The notes below the pieces were generated by a model. That model was given only the letters and a program-made list of their open reading frames with translations, ran no database searches and was not told where the DNA came from. A DNA stretch of 64,000 bases from Flavobacteriaceae bacterium MAR_2010_72. Its GTDB lineage: Bacteria > Bacteroidota > Bacteroidia > Flavobacteriales > Flavobacteriaceae. The position numbers and the translations under genes were made by a program. Positions 44,200 to 53,802 of this stretch are shown here, one piece after another. The DNA lies in the NCBI GenBank assembly GCA_003550275.1, contig QXCW01000002.1, forward strand, positions 1,674,001 to 1,738,000. Reading direction: 5' to 3'. The stretch's first letter is position 1; the number at the start of each line of letters is the position of its first letter.

Positions 44200-47100
44200 A
44201 TGAAACAAGTACATGTTATTTATGTTGTAGCTACTTTGTTTATGCTACAATTTTCGTATGCCCAAAAATCAAAAAAAGAAGACAAACAAGCATTAGATAC
44301 TATAAAAATTGATGGCCTCAAATGGCGGAATATTGGTCCCGCATTAACGTCAGGTCGTATTTCTGATATTGCTGTCAATCCTAACAACCCTTATGAATAT
44401 TATGTAGCAACTTCCTCTGGTGGGGTCTGGAAAACTATTAATGCCGGAAATGAGTATACACCAATTTTTGATAAGGAAGGTTCATACTCTATTGGGTGTG
44501 TGACTATGGATCCAAATAATTCCAATGTGATTTGGATAGGTTCTGGGGAGAATAACAATCAACGTTCTGTTGCCTATGGTGATGGTGTCTACAAGTCTAT
44601 TGATGGTGGAAAAAGCTGGAAAAACATGGGCTTAAAAACTTCAGAGCATATTGGAAAAATCATTGTACATCCCGATAATTCTAATATAGTTTATGTAGCA
44701 GCTATTGGTCCATTATGGAGTAAAGGCGGAGAACGTGGGCTCTATAAAACTAATGACGGTGGAGAAACATGGGAAGCCGTATTAACAGTTGATGAGCACA
44801 CAGGAGTGAATGATATCGTAATGGATCCTAGAAATCCAGACATTTTATATGCTTCAACTTTGCAGCGCAGGCGCCACGTCTACACCTACGTTGGTGGTGG
44901 ACCTGGGTCTGGATTACACAAAAGTACCGACGGAGGAGCTACTTGGTCAGCCATCAATAATGGCCTGCCTAGTGTTGAATTGGGTAGAATTGGCTTGGCC
45001 ATTTCACCTGCTGATCCTGAATATATTTATGCCATTGTTGAAGCTGCAGATGATAAAGGCGGGTTTTATCGTTCAACCGATCGAGGTGCTAGTTGGGAAA
45101 AAAGAAGTAGTCATGTAACGAGTGGAAATTATTATCAAGAAATCATTGCAGATCCTGTAGATGTCAATACCATTTATTCCATGGATACTTGGATGACTGT
45201 TAGCAAGGATGGCGGCAAAACCTTTAATATTGTTGGTGAAGACTATAAACATATTGATAATCACTCCATGTGGATTGACCCCAATAATACCCAACATTGG
45301 TTGGTAGGGTCAGATGGGGGTATTTATGAAACCTTTGATGCTGCCAAAACTTGGGATTTTAAAGAAAATCTACCTGTAACACAGTTTTATAAAGTGGCAG
45401 TAGATAATGACTTTCCTTTTTATAATGTTTATGGGGGAACCCAAGATAATTTTAGTTTGGGAGGACCTTCACGAGTAATTACAAACCACGGCATTACTAA
45501 TTTTGATTGGTTTATAACTCATGGTGGTGACGGCTTCGAATCTCAAGTAGATCCTAATAACCCTGATATTGTTTATGCACAATCACAGCATGGCTATTTA
45601 GTTAGATATGATCGTAAGAGTGGGGAAGAAGTAGGCATTCAACCTAAAGAACGAAAAGGAGAAGATGAATATATATGGAATTGGGACTCGCCATTGGCGG
45701 TAAGCCATCATACTTCAGGTCGCATCTATTTTGCAGCGAATAAATTGTTTAGATCTGATGATTATGGAAATAGCTGGGAAGTTATAAGCGATGACCTAAC
45801 GCGACAACTAGATCGCAACAAATTAAAAGTTTATGATCGTGTTGTAAGCATCGATGCAGTTGCTAAAAATGGTTCTACTTCTAAATACGGTGCTATTGTG
45901 GCATTGTCAGAGTCGCCCATTGACGAAAACCTAATCGCGGTTGGAACTGATGATGGATTGATTCAAATTACTGAAAATGGCGGTGAAACATGGCGAAAAG
46001 TTGACAATATCCCTGGAGCACCAAAACAATCCTATGTAAATAGTGTCTATTTATCCCAACACAATGCCAATGTTTTATATGTAGCTTTCAACCATCATAA
46101 ATATGGTGATTTTAAACCTTACATTTTTAAATCAAATGATAAAGGCAATACTTGGAGTAATATCAGTAATAATTTACCAGAACGTGGAAGTGTTTATGCT
46201 TTAGAGGAAGATCATTTGGATATGAATTTAATTTTCTGCGGAACCGAGTTTGCTGCTTTCTTTTCGCCAGATGGCGGCAAACGCTGGAAACAATTATCTA
46301 ATGGTCTGCCTACAATTGCAGTGAGGGATATGGCGATCCAAAAACGTGAAAATGATTTAGTATTAGGGACCTTTGGAAGAGGCTTTTATGTGTTGGATGA
46401 TTATTCCGCATTACGATCTATTGAAAATACAGTGCCGTCCAAAACTGCCGAAATTTATCCTATTCGAGATGCTTTAATGTGGGAACAAAGTCAGCCATTG
46501 GGTCTTCCCGGTAAGGCTTTTCAGGGCGATAATTTTTTTACGGCACCCAATCTTGGCCCGGAGGTCATGATTACGTATTATTATGACGAAAGCTATCAAT
46601 CCTTAAAAGATAAACGTTCAAAAGCTGAAAAAGCATTAGTGAAAGATCAAAAAGATACACCATATCCAAGTTACGCAGAATTGAAGGCTGAAAACAATGA
46701 AAACGAACCACAACTCGTCTTCACCATAAAAAATGCTAATGGTGAAATCATGAAAAAAGAAATGAGAGCACCTAAAAAAGGCTTGCAACGCTTTCACTGG
46801 GATTTACGTTTTTCGTCTAAAGCAGCTATTAATTTCAGAACACCTTCCTTTTATAATCCATTCTCTAGTCGAGATGAAGGCACTTTAGTAGAACCAGGGA
46901 CATATACTGTAGAAATGTCATTTTTTCAGGACGGCAACACAACAACTTTAGTGAATCCAGTTTCATTTCAGGTAAAAGCTCTCAATAATACCGTGATGCC
47001 TGCTGAAGATAGAGCAGCTAAAGTGGCTTTTCAGCAAGATTTGGAAACACTTCAAGCAAAAGCAGGTATTTGTCAAAACCTGTTGAGTGACATGAACAAT

Positions 47101-47481
47101 AAACTCAAATACATAAAAGAAGCCATTAAACTTTCAAACTTGCCTTTAGGACAACTTTCGAATGAAGTATTGGACATCGAAAATAAATTAAAAGCAGCTA
47201 GAGAAGTGATGTTTGGTGATCCTGTAAAGTCGAGATTAGACATCGATCAACCACAGAGCCCGATGGGAAGAATAGGAGGTATTGTTTACGAACAAAAATA
47301 CTCTACTTCTGCACCCACAAAAACGCACATGGATAGTTATGTCATTGCCAAAGCTGAAATAGATGTGATCAAACAACAATTGGAAGTACTTTATAACCAA
47401 GATGTAAAACAACTGGAAGAAAAATTGGTAAAAGCTGGTGCGCCTTATACACCAGGACGAGGGATGGAGCCGAAAAATTAA
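44200..47481 (+). CDS. Exported VPS10/Asp-box (BNR) beta-propeller protein, paralogue 2
   Basis: The 1093-residue precursor has a signal peptide ending around FSYAQ (residue 22). Asp-box units recur through residues 40-760: KTNDGGETWEA, KSTDGGATWSAI, RSTDRGASWEKR, TENGGETWRKV, KSNDKGNTWSNI and SPDGGKRWKQL. The last 330 residues resemble the C-terminal part of the protein at 32054 (both end in the GAPY/GAPW motif), so the two are clear paralogues of similar length. The role is likely extracellular, perhaps protein or glycan binding. It is followed at five bases by the MDR gene. Confidence 0.86.
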   Translation: MKQVHVIYVVATLFMLQFSYAQKSKKEDKQALDTIKIDGLKWRNIGPALTSGRISDIAVNPNNPYEYYVATSSGGVWKTINAGNEYTPIFDKEGSYSIGCVTMDPNNSNVIWIGSGENNNQRSVAYGDGVYKSIDGGKSWKNMGLKTSEHIGKIIVHPDNSNIVYVAAIGPLWSKGGERGLYKTNDGGETWEAVLTVDEHTGVNDIVMDPRNPDILYASTLQRRRHVYTYVGGGPGSGLHKSTDGGATWSAINNGLPSVELGRIGLAISPADPEYIYAIVEAADDKGGFYRSTDRGASWEKRSSHVTSGNYYQEIIADPVDVNTIYSMDTWMTVSKDGGKTFNIVGEDYKHIDNHSMWIDPNNTQHWLVGSDGGIYETFDAAKTWDFKENLPVTQFYKVAVDNDFPFYNVYGGTQDNFSLGGPSRVITNHGITNFDWFITHGGDGFESQVDPNNPDIVYAQSQHGYLVRYDRKSGEEVGIQPKERKGEDEYIWNWDSPLAVSHHTSGRIYFAANKLFRSDDYGNSWEVISDDLTRQLDRNKLKVYDRVVSIDAVAKNGSTSKYGAIVALSESPIDENLIAVGTDDGLIQITENGGETWRKVDNIPGAPKQSYVNSVYLSQHNANVLYVAFNHHKYGDFKPYIFKSNDKGNTWSNISNNLPERGSVYALEEDHLDMNLIFCGTEFAAFFSPDGGKRWKQLSNGLPTIAVRDMAIQKRENDLVLGTFGRGFYVLDDYSALRSIENTVPSKTAEIYPIRDALMWEQSQPLGLPGKAFQGDNFFTAPNLGPEVMITYYYDESYQSLKDKRSKAEKALVKDQKDTPYPSYAELKAENNENEPQLVFTIKNANGEIMKKEMRAPKKGLQRFHWDLRFSSKAAINFRTPSFYNPFSSRDEGTLVEPGTYTVEMSFFQDGNTTTLVNPVSFQVKALNNTVMPAEDRAAKVAFQQDLETLQAKAGICQNLLSDMNNKLKYIKEAIKLSNLPLGQLSNEVLDIENKLKAAREVMFGDPVKSRLDIDQPQSPMGRIGGIVYEQKYSTSAPTKTHMDSYVIAKAEIDVIKQQLEVLYNQDVKQLEEKLVKAGAPYTPGRGMEPKN

Positions 47482-47485
47482 ATGC

Positions 47486-48481
47486 ATGAATACTATATAT
47501 ATATTAAAGAAACGTCCATTTGGCATTCCTGAAGCTGATATATGGAAACGCCAAACGGAAGCTGTTCCTCAAATTTCAGATGGTGAAGTATTGGTCAAAC
47601 ACCACTATATTTCATTAGATCCTGCTATACGAGGCTGGATGAATGAGGGAAAATCATATATAGAACCCGTTAACCTTGGTGACGTCATGCGAGCTGGAAC
47701 TATCGGAATTGTGGAAGCCTCAAAACACGCTCATTTTAAAGTAGGGGACTATATCACAGGCTGGGGAGGCGTTCAAAATTATGCAGTGACCAACGGAAAA
47801 GGCTGGCATAAAATAGATCCCTCATTAGCACCATTACCAATGTATTTAGGTGTTTTAGGTATGACGGGAATGACTGCGTATTTTGGTATACTCGAGGTAG
47901 GTAAAATTTCAGCTGGTGATGTGGTTTTAATTTCCGGTGCCGCTGGCGCTGTAGGTAGTGTTGCAGGCCAAATTGCAAAACTGAAAGGTTGTACTGTTAT
48001 AGGAATAGCTGGAGGACCAGACAAATGTCGGCATTTAATTGAAAATCTAGGATTTGACGCCGCTTTAGATTATAAATCCGATACTATCGTTAATGACCTA
48101 AAGCAAGCATGTCCAAAAGGTATAGATGTGTTTTTTGATAACGTTGGTGGCGAAATTTTAGATTTGGCCTTAACCAAATTAAGACGACATGCACGAGTGA
48201 TCATTTGTGGAGCAATTTCTCAATACAATTCCAAAACAAGAATTAAAGGCCCTAGCAATTATTTGTCACTTCTAGTAAACAGAGCAACAATGCAAGGAAT
48301 GGTGGTTTTTGATTACGCCGATCGTTACCAAGAAGCCGCTATAACTATGGCGGGGTGGATTCAATCAGGCCAGCTCAAAAGCGAAGAAACAATAGTAGAT
48401 GGTATTGATAATTTTCATGACACATTTTTGAGATTGTTTACTGGAGATAAGCAAGGAAAATTGTTGTTAAAAGTTATTTAG
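47486..48481 (+). CDS. NADP-dependent medium-chain oxidoreductase (zinc-independent MDR, PTGR/CurA type)
   Basis: The 331-residue product starts MNTIYILKKRPFGIPE at the ATG at 47486, five bases after the preceding stop. It has the GroES-like N-terminal domain with SLDPAIRGWMNEGKSY, and a Rossmann domain with GAAGAVGSVAGQIAKLKGC (about 152-170), plus FFDNVGGEILD. The Cys and His zinc ligands of alcohol dehydrogenases are absent, as in leukotriene B4 12-hydroxydehydrogenase/CurA relatives that reduce the double bond of enones. It is cytosolic and its substrate is not known. Confidence 0.9.
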   Translation: MNTIYILKKRPFGIPEADIWKRQTEAVPQISDGEVLVKHHYISLDPAIRGWMNEGKSYIEPVNLGDVMRAGTIGIVEASKHAHFKVGDYITGWGGVQNYAVTNGKGWHKIDPSLAPLPMYLGVLGMTGMTAYFGILEVGKISAGDVVLISGAAGAVGSVAGQIAKLKGCTVIGIAGGPDKCRHLIENLGFDAALDYKSDTIVNDLKQACPKGIDVFFDNVGGEILDLALTKLRRHARVIICGAISQYNSKTRIKGPSNYLSLLVNRATMQGMVVFDYADRYQEAAITMAGWIQSGQLKSEETIVDGIDNFHDTFLRLFTGDKQGKLLLKVI

Positions 48482-48537
48482 GAAGTTGATAAAACCTAAA
48501 TATTAATCCTTAATTTTACCTTCTTTAATCAACCTCA

Positions 48538-49458
48538 ATGGCAATATCGCGAAGTAGACTCCTTATCATATTATCATTTTTCGCAATTTATGTAATCTGG
48601 GGATCTACCTATCTACTCAACAAGATTGTGGTTAAAGAAGTCGCTCCGCTCATGCTCGCCTCGATAAGGTTTATCTCTGCAGGCATCATGATGGTTTTGA
48701 TTGCAGCGTTTCTCAAACTTAATTTAAAAATATCCCGACGACAATTAACAAATTGTATAATTGCGGGCTTTCTATTTTTAGCATTTGGTAATGGAATTTT
48801 TGTCTGGGCATTGAAGTATGTCGATAGCGGATTTGCAGCCTTGGAAGCTGCAACACAGCCTTTATTCGTGATTTTTTTAATGCGTATATTGCATGGCACA
48901 AAAATTAAGGCAAAGTCCTTGTTTGGTGTGGTCTTGGGCATTATTGGTATGTATCTATTGGTAAGTCAGGACGGTTTGATCGTAAGTGAGCACAGTGTGA
49001 TAGGAATGGTCATGATTTTGTTTTGTGTATTGAGCTGGAGCTACGCTAGCATTTTTGTGTCTAAAGCTGATTTGCCTTCCAGCTTTTTTGTAAGCACAGC
49101 TTATCAAATGTTGAGTGCAGGTGCCATATTACTTGGTGCTAGTTGGATTATAGGTGAAACATGGAAATCTCCGCTTGAGTGGAGTACTTCAGCGCAATGG
49201 TCAATGCTTTTGTTGATTATTTTTGGAAGTATTGTAGCTTTCACAGCATTTAATTATTTACTAAAAGTAGTCTCGACCGAAAAAGTATCAACGTCGGCCT
49301 ATGTTAATCCCGTTATCGCGTTAGTATTGGGTATGTATGTACTAGACGAATTTATAAGCATTCAATCCTTGATTGCAGCGGCCTTTTTATTAACAGGAGT
49401 TTACTTTATTAATTCTAAAAAGAAGTTTGTCATGTTTTCAAGATTTTCTAAAAAGTAG
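48538..49458 (+). CDS. EamA/DMT-family transporter
   Basis: The 306-residue protein has ten membrane helices in two EamA repeats (about residues 8-140 and 155-292). It opens with a helix around IILSFFAIYVIWGSTYLLNK, where the IWGSTY signature is typical of the RhaT/YdcZ-like branch, and each repeat ends in a Gly/Ala-rich helix. Substrates of the family are metabolites such as amino acids or nucleotide precursors; this one is not known. It follows the MDR gene by 56 bases in the same direction. A second EamA gene lies at 52427. Confidence 0.9.
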   Translation: MAISRSRLLIILSFFAIYVIWGSTYLLNKIVVKEVAPLMLASIRFISAGIMMVLIAAFLKLNLKISRRQLTNCIIAGFLFLAFGNGIFVWALKYVDSGFAALEAATQPLFVIFLMRILHGTKIKAKSLFGVVLGIIGMYLLVSQDGLIVSEHSVIGMVMILFCVLSWSYASIFVSKADLPSSFFVSTAYQMLSAGAILLGASWIIGETWKSPLEWSTSAQWSMLLLIIFGSIVAFTAFNYLLKVVSTEKVSTSAYVNPVIALVLGMYVLDEFISIQSLIAAAFLLTGVYFINSKKKFVMFSRFSKK

Positions 49459-49554
49459 TGTAGAATGGTAAGATAATTTTTGCTGTTTAGTTTCAAAATC
49501 TAATGTTTAAAATAAATCAATAATACCTATATTTATCGTTTAAATTTTTCAACA

Positions 49555-52353
49555 ATGAAATATACCTTTTCACTAGTCTTCCTATTCGTTTCAATTTCAA
49601 TTTCAGCACAGAAAAAAGTTCTTGACCATGCCGATGTCGAACTTTGGAAAACCATTAGTTCTCGAGCGATTTCACCAGATGGAAATTATGTTACGTATGA
49701 TCTAGAGCGCGATAATTCAGATAGTCATTTGTATTTAAAAAGTGCAGATGGTAAACTCATCCTTGATTATGAGCGTGCTACAAAAGGTCAGTTTTCCTAT
49801 GACTCAAAATTCTTGAGTTTCATGATCAAACCTTTTAAAGATAGTATAGATGGTATGCAACGTCGTAAGGTGAAAAAGGATAAACTACCTAAAGACACCT
49901 TGGCGATTTACAATCTAGCTACAAAGGAGCTCATTAAAATACCTAATGTGAAATCTTACAACCTGCCAGAAAAATGGTCTGGTTATTTAGTGTATTATTT
50001 AGAAGACAGTAAAGAAGAAAAGAAAGCTTCAAAAGATGATGATTCAACTACCACAAAAAAAGAGCCTAAAAAGAAAACTAAAAAGGTGAGCAAAAAAAAT
50101 GGGTATCATTTAGTGCTTCATCAATTAACTACAAAAGCCCAGGACACATTCAAATATGTTACTCATCACACTTTTGCTGAACGTGGTGAAAAATTAGCCT
50201 TTGTGACTACTGGTGATGTCTCTGATGAGAATTCGGGCGTATTTATTAAGGATTTAAAATCATCACAATTATCACATATCCACAAATCTGAAAAAGCCAG
50301 TTATGACCAACTTAAGTTTAGTGAAACAGGAAAACGTCTTGGATTTGTAGTGGATCAGGATACAACCAAAGTACAGATCCGACCAAATGAACTATTTACT
50401 TGGGCAGAAGGTAATACAACCGCTCAAAAGGGTTTGGACAATAGTACTGCTCCAAAAGGATATTTAGTGTCTTCTGATGGAACTATCCGTTTTTCAAAAG
50501 ATGAATCCAAACTCTATTTTGGACTGCGTTTACCTCCTGTTATTAAAGATACCACCTTGCTAAAAGATGAAATTTCTAACGTGGAAGTATGGACTTACAA
50601 TGAACCGCGTTTATATACCGTTCAAGAACTTCAGATAAAAAATGATACGATCAAATCGTTTCAAACGGTTTTCAATTTTAAAACAAATACGGTTGTTCAA
50701 TTAGGAAATGCAACGTTTGAAGACACTGATATTACAGACGAAGGCAATGCCAATGTCGCTTTAATTAGAAATGGCACACCTTATGAATTAGAAAGCCAAT
50801 GGACAGGACAACGCTTTGAAGATTATGCTCTTGTAAATACCAATACAGGTGCAACCAAACAAATATTAACAAAAGTGTCATCGGCAAATTTAAGCCCTCA
50901 AGGAAAGTATGTTTATGGCTATCGAATTGTGGATAGTACGTGGTTTTCATATAATGTGGCCTCTGGAAAATATAATGCTCTCACAAAAGGAAAAATATTT
51001 TATGACGAATTGAATGATTCTCCAAACTATCCTTATGCTTATGGTCTTGCTGGTTGGACCGAAGATGACAAACATATGCTTATTTATGACCGTTACGATA
51101 TTTGGAAGGTGAATCCAGAAACAGGTCAATCGACCAACCTAACCAACGGAAGATCGAGCAAAACGGTGTATCGTTATCTGAAATTAGATCGTGAAGAACA
51201 ATTCATCGATTCAAACTCTAATTGGTTGTTATCAATTTTTAATGAAACAACTAAAGATGCTGGTTACGTTTCTTTTAATCCAAAAAACAATACCATAAAT
51301 GTTTTGGAGCAAGGCCCATATCAATATTCAAGACCTATAAAAGCTGAATTAAGTGATGCGCTTTTATTCACTCGAGAATCTTTTACAGAATTTCCTGATT
51401 TACGCCTCACCGATTTAAACTTTAAGCAGCAAACTGTTTTGAGCAACGCCAATCCTAAACAGAGTGAATACAATTGGGGTACCATTGAATTGGTCAATTG
51501 GACCTCTTTAGATGGCAAGGAACTTACAGGGATGTTGGTAAAACCAGAAAACTTTGACCCTAAAAAGAAATACCCAATGATTGTGAATTTTTACGAACGT
51601 AGCTCTGATGGCATTCACAATCACCGTGAACCTTCATACGGCCGTTCAACTATTAATTATAGTTTTTACGCCAGCAGGGGTTACCTCATTTTTAATCCAG
51701 ATGTAGAATATCGGGTTGGCTATCCAGGTGAAAGTGCACTTAACTGTGTGGTTTCTGGGGTTACCGCTTTGATCGAAAAAGGTTTTGTAGATAAAGACAA
51801 TATAGGTGTTCAAGGCCACAGTTGGGGCGGATATCAAATTGCGTATTTGGTTACTAAAACAGATATTTTTAAAGCTGCCGAATCTGGTGCGCCTGTACCC
51901 AATATGATTAGTGCTTACGGCGGTATTCGCTGGTGGACTGGCTTAAGTCGTCAGTTTCAGTATGAACACACCCAAAGTAGAATAGGAGGTACGCCGTGGG
52001 AATATCCACAACGCTATATAGAGAATTCACCTATTTTCAACATTGATAAGATCAACACGCCCTTATTAATTATGCACAATGATGCTGACGGCCATGTGCC
52101 GTGGTATCAAGGCATTGAATTCTTTACAAGTTTACGACGTTTAGGCAAGCCTTCTTGGTTTTTAAACTATAACGGTGAGCCGCATTGGCCCTTGAAATAT
52201 CCAAACAGAAAGGATTTCAATATTAGAATGGCGCAATTTTTTGATCATTATTTAAAAGGTGAACCTATGCCTGTTTGGATGGATCGTGGCGTTCCTGCAC
52301 TAGAAAAAGGGATTAATCAAGGCTACGAACTTTTAGATACATCAAAAAACTAA
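49555..52353 (+). CDS. Exported S9-family peptidase (prolyl oligopeptidase/DPP-IV/acylaminoacyl type)
   Basis: The 932-residue precursor has a signal peptide ending near ISISA (about residue 18). The N-terminal part carries a beta-propeller with a Lys-rich insert (KKEPKKKTKKVSKKNG, about residues 172-187). The alpha/beta hydrolase domain (about 670-920) has the nucleophile Ser756 in GHSWGG, Asp843 or Asp845 in NDADGHVP, and His877 in GEPHWPLK. It probably releases short peptides at the cell surface. It lies next to the EamA gene and within the exported-peptidase region. The catalytic triad is complete. Confidence 0.93.
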   Translation: MKYTFSLVFLFVSISISAQKKVLDHADVELWKTISSRAISPDGNYVTYDLERDNSDSHLYLKSADGKLILDYERATKGQFSYDSKFLSFMIKPFKDSIDGMQRRKVKKDKLPKDTLAIYNLATKELIKIPNVKSYNLPEKWSGYLVYYLEDSKEEKKASKDDDSTTTKKEPKKKTKKVSKKNGYHLVLHQLTTKAQDTFKYVTHHTFAERGEKLAFVTTGDVSDENSGVFIKDLKSSQLSHIHKSEKASYDQLKFSETGKRLGFVVDQDTTKVQIRPNELFTWAEGNTTAQKGLDNSTAPKGYLVSSDGTIRFSKDESKLYFGLRLPPVIKDTTLLKDEISNVEVWTYNEPRLYTVQELQIKNDTIKSFQTVFNFKTNTVVQLGNATFEDTDITDEGNANVALIRNGTPYELESQWTGQRFEDYALVNTNTGATKQILTKVSSANLSPQGKYVYGYRIVDSTWFSYNVASGKYNALTKGKIFYDELNDSPNYPYAYGLAGWTEDDKHMLIYDRYDIWKVNPETGQSTNLTNGRSSKTVYRYLKLDREEQFIDSNSNWLLSIFNETTKDAGYVSFNPKNNTINVLEQGPYQYSRPIKAELSDALLFTRESFTEFPDLRLTDLNFKQQTVLSNANPKQSEYNWGTIELVNWTSLDGKELTGMLVKPENFDPKKKYPMIVNFYERSSDGIHNHREPSYGRSTINYSFYASRGYLIFNPDVEYRVGYPGESALNCVVSGVTALIEKGFVDKDNIGVQGHSWGGYQIAYLVTKTDIFKAAESGAPVPNMISAYGGIRWWTGLSRQFQYEHTQSRIGGTPWEYPQRYIENSPIFNIDKINTPLLIMHNDADGHVPWYQGIEFFTSLRRLGKPSWFLNYNGEPHWPLKYPNRKDFNIRMAQFFDHYLKGEPMPVWMDRGVPALEKGINQGYELLDTSKN

Positions 52354-52426
52354 CACAAATAACATTTTTTAGCAAAAGTGCAGGGATACATAAATTATAC
52401 TGCACCATAAGTCTTTGCTGAAGATT

Positions 52427-53278
52427 ATGAGCACATCACACACCATAAAGTTCATGATCTTCAGCACACTTGCTTTTGCGTGTATGAATGTTACCGTAAA
52501 GTACTTATCAGAGATTAGTGCCTTTCAAATAGTGTTTTTTAGATCAATAAGTTCGTTGGTGTTTACTTTTGGCTTTTTGTTGAAAAACAACATTCCAATA
52601 TTAGGAAATAAAAGAAAATTACTGGTATTTCGAGGTATTGCCGGGGTCACATCCATGACTTTCTTTTTTATGTCCATAAAATACTTACCTGTGGCTACTG
52701 CTGTGTCCTTGCGATATATAGCGCCCATTTTTGCCGCAGTCTTTGCTGTTTTATTTCTAAAGGAAAGAATAAAACCCTTACAATGGTTGTTTTTTATAAT
52801 GGCATTTTCTGGTGTTGTTGTTTTGAAGGGGTTTGATACACAAATAGATTCCTATGGTCTATTACTTGTACTCATAGCTGCCGTATTTAGCGGATTGGTT
52901 TATACCTTAATCAATAAAATTGGAACTGCTGATCATCCAGTGGTTGTAGTTAATTACTTTATGGTCATAGCAACTATGGTCGGCGGAACCCTATCAATAT
53001 TCAACTGGAAAACGCCTGAAGGAGCTGAATGGCTGTTTCTAATAAGTTTGGGAGTATTTGGCTATTTTGGACAATTGTATATGACCAAGGCTTTTCAAAA
53101 TGCAGCGACAAATCAGGTTGCGCCCTTAAAATATATTGAGGTTATTTTTACCTTAATGTTTGGTCTATTATGGTTTGATGAGATCTACACCATTTGGAGC
53201 CTAATTGGGATAACACTAATTATTACAGGACTTGTTCTCAATGTTATTTATAAAGGAAAACAGTCCAAAACGGTTTAA
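52427..53278 (+). CDS. EamA/DMT-family transporter
   Basis: The 283-residue protein has ten helices in two EamA repeats, opening SHTIKFMIFSTLAFACMNVTVKYLS. The ATG at 52427 is preferred; a TTG at 52415 would add four residues. It follows the S9 peptidase by 73 bases and could export or import small products of peptide breakdown, but the substrate is not readable. The end is basic (KGKQSKTV). It differs clearly from the EamA gene at 48538, so it is not a recent duplicate. Confidence 0.9.
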   Translation: MSTSHTIKFMIFSTLAFACMNVTVKYLSEISAFQIVFFRSISSLVFTFGFLLKNNIPILGNKRKLLVFRGIAGVTSMTFFFMSIKYLPVATAVSLRYIAPIFAAVFAVLFLKERIKPLQWLFFIMAFSGVVVLKGFDTQIDSYGLLLVLIAAVFSGLVYTLINKIGTADHPVVVVNYFMVIATMVGGTLSIFNWKTPEGAEWLFLISLGVFGYFGQLYMTKAFQNAATNQVAPLKYIEVIFTLMFGLLWFDEIYTIWSLIGITLIITGLVLNVIYKGKQSKTV

Positions 53279-53295
53279 TCTCTTACTCAAATAAA

Positions 53296-53327
53296 TTGGT
53301 GTAACCCATTAAAAATCACTATATTTA
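53296..53327 (+). promoter_or_regulatory. Candidate promoter of the cyclase unit
   Basis: TTGG at 53296-53299 and TATATTTA at 53320-53327 are 20 bases apart, near the Bacteroidota consensus. The leader to the first ATG at 53473 would be about 140 bases. No other supported feature is seen in 53279-53472. Confidence 0.25.
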
Positions 53328-53472
53328 TTGTTCTTTATATGAAAGGAGTAGATTAATAGCAAGTCTTCCCCAAAATTTACCTTTTTATCACTCTTATGGT
53401 ATTGGCATAAAACACGGCATTTATAACTATATGCATATCGTTTATTTATTAACCAACTAAAAATTTAAAATT

Positions 53473-53802
53473 ATGCCAACAGTAACTATTACAGGAGGAA
53501 ACACCTCTACAGGACAACTAACAATATCTCCTTCAGCAACATTACAAGCCAGCAGAGGCTCAATTGTAAATTGGATTGTGACCGCATCAGGTATAACTAT
53601 TACCAATATTCATAAATATGATAGCTCAATTGACATTTTTAGTACTGATCCTCATGCTGTAGGCGGTGGAAACTCAAATAACTGGCAGGGAACCATTAGT
53701 TCGAGTGCAACGGTAGGCTCTGAAGAAACCTATTATATTGATTGGACAGATGCTTCAGGAGGGACTCATAGATTTGATCCAACCATTAGAGTTAATCAAT
53801 AA
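53473..53802 (+). CDS. Small beta-rich protein of the cyclase unit, unknown function
   Basis: The 109-residue product is not recognised. It starts MPTVTITGGNTSTGQLTISP, lacks a signal peptide and membrane helix, and is rich in Ser, Thr, Gly and Ile with alternating pattern, so a beta-sandwich is likely. Aromatic positions include NWIVTASG, NNWQGTI and YYIDWTD. The stop codon shares its last base with the ATG of the cyclase gene (TAATG overlap), which implies translational coupling and therefore a joint function. It could be a ligand, a regulator of the cyclase, or a structural partner. Confidence 0.8.
   Translation: MPTVTITGGNTSTGQLTISPSATLQASRGSIVNWIVTASGITITNIHKYDSSIDIFSTDPHAVGGGNSNNWQGTISSSATVGSEETYYIDWTDASGGTHRFDPTIRVNQ

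Noticed and set aside
44849-45118. 89-residue plus-strand frame inside VPS10-like paralogue 2
   Set aside because: It lies in another frame of a gene with clear protein repeats. Its codons follow from the repeated Asp-box DNA.
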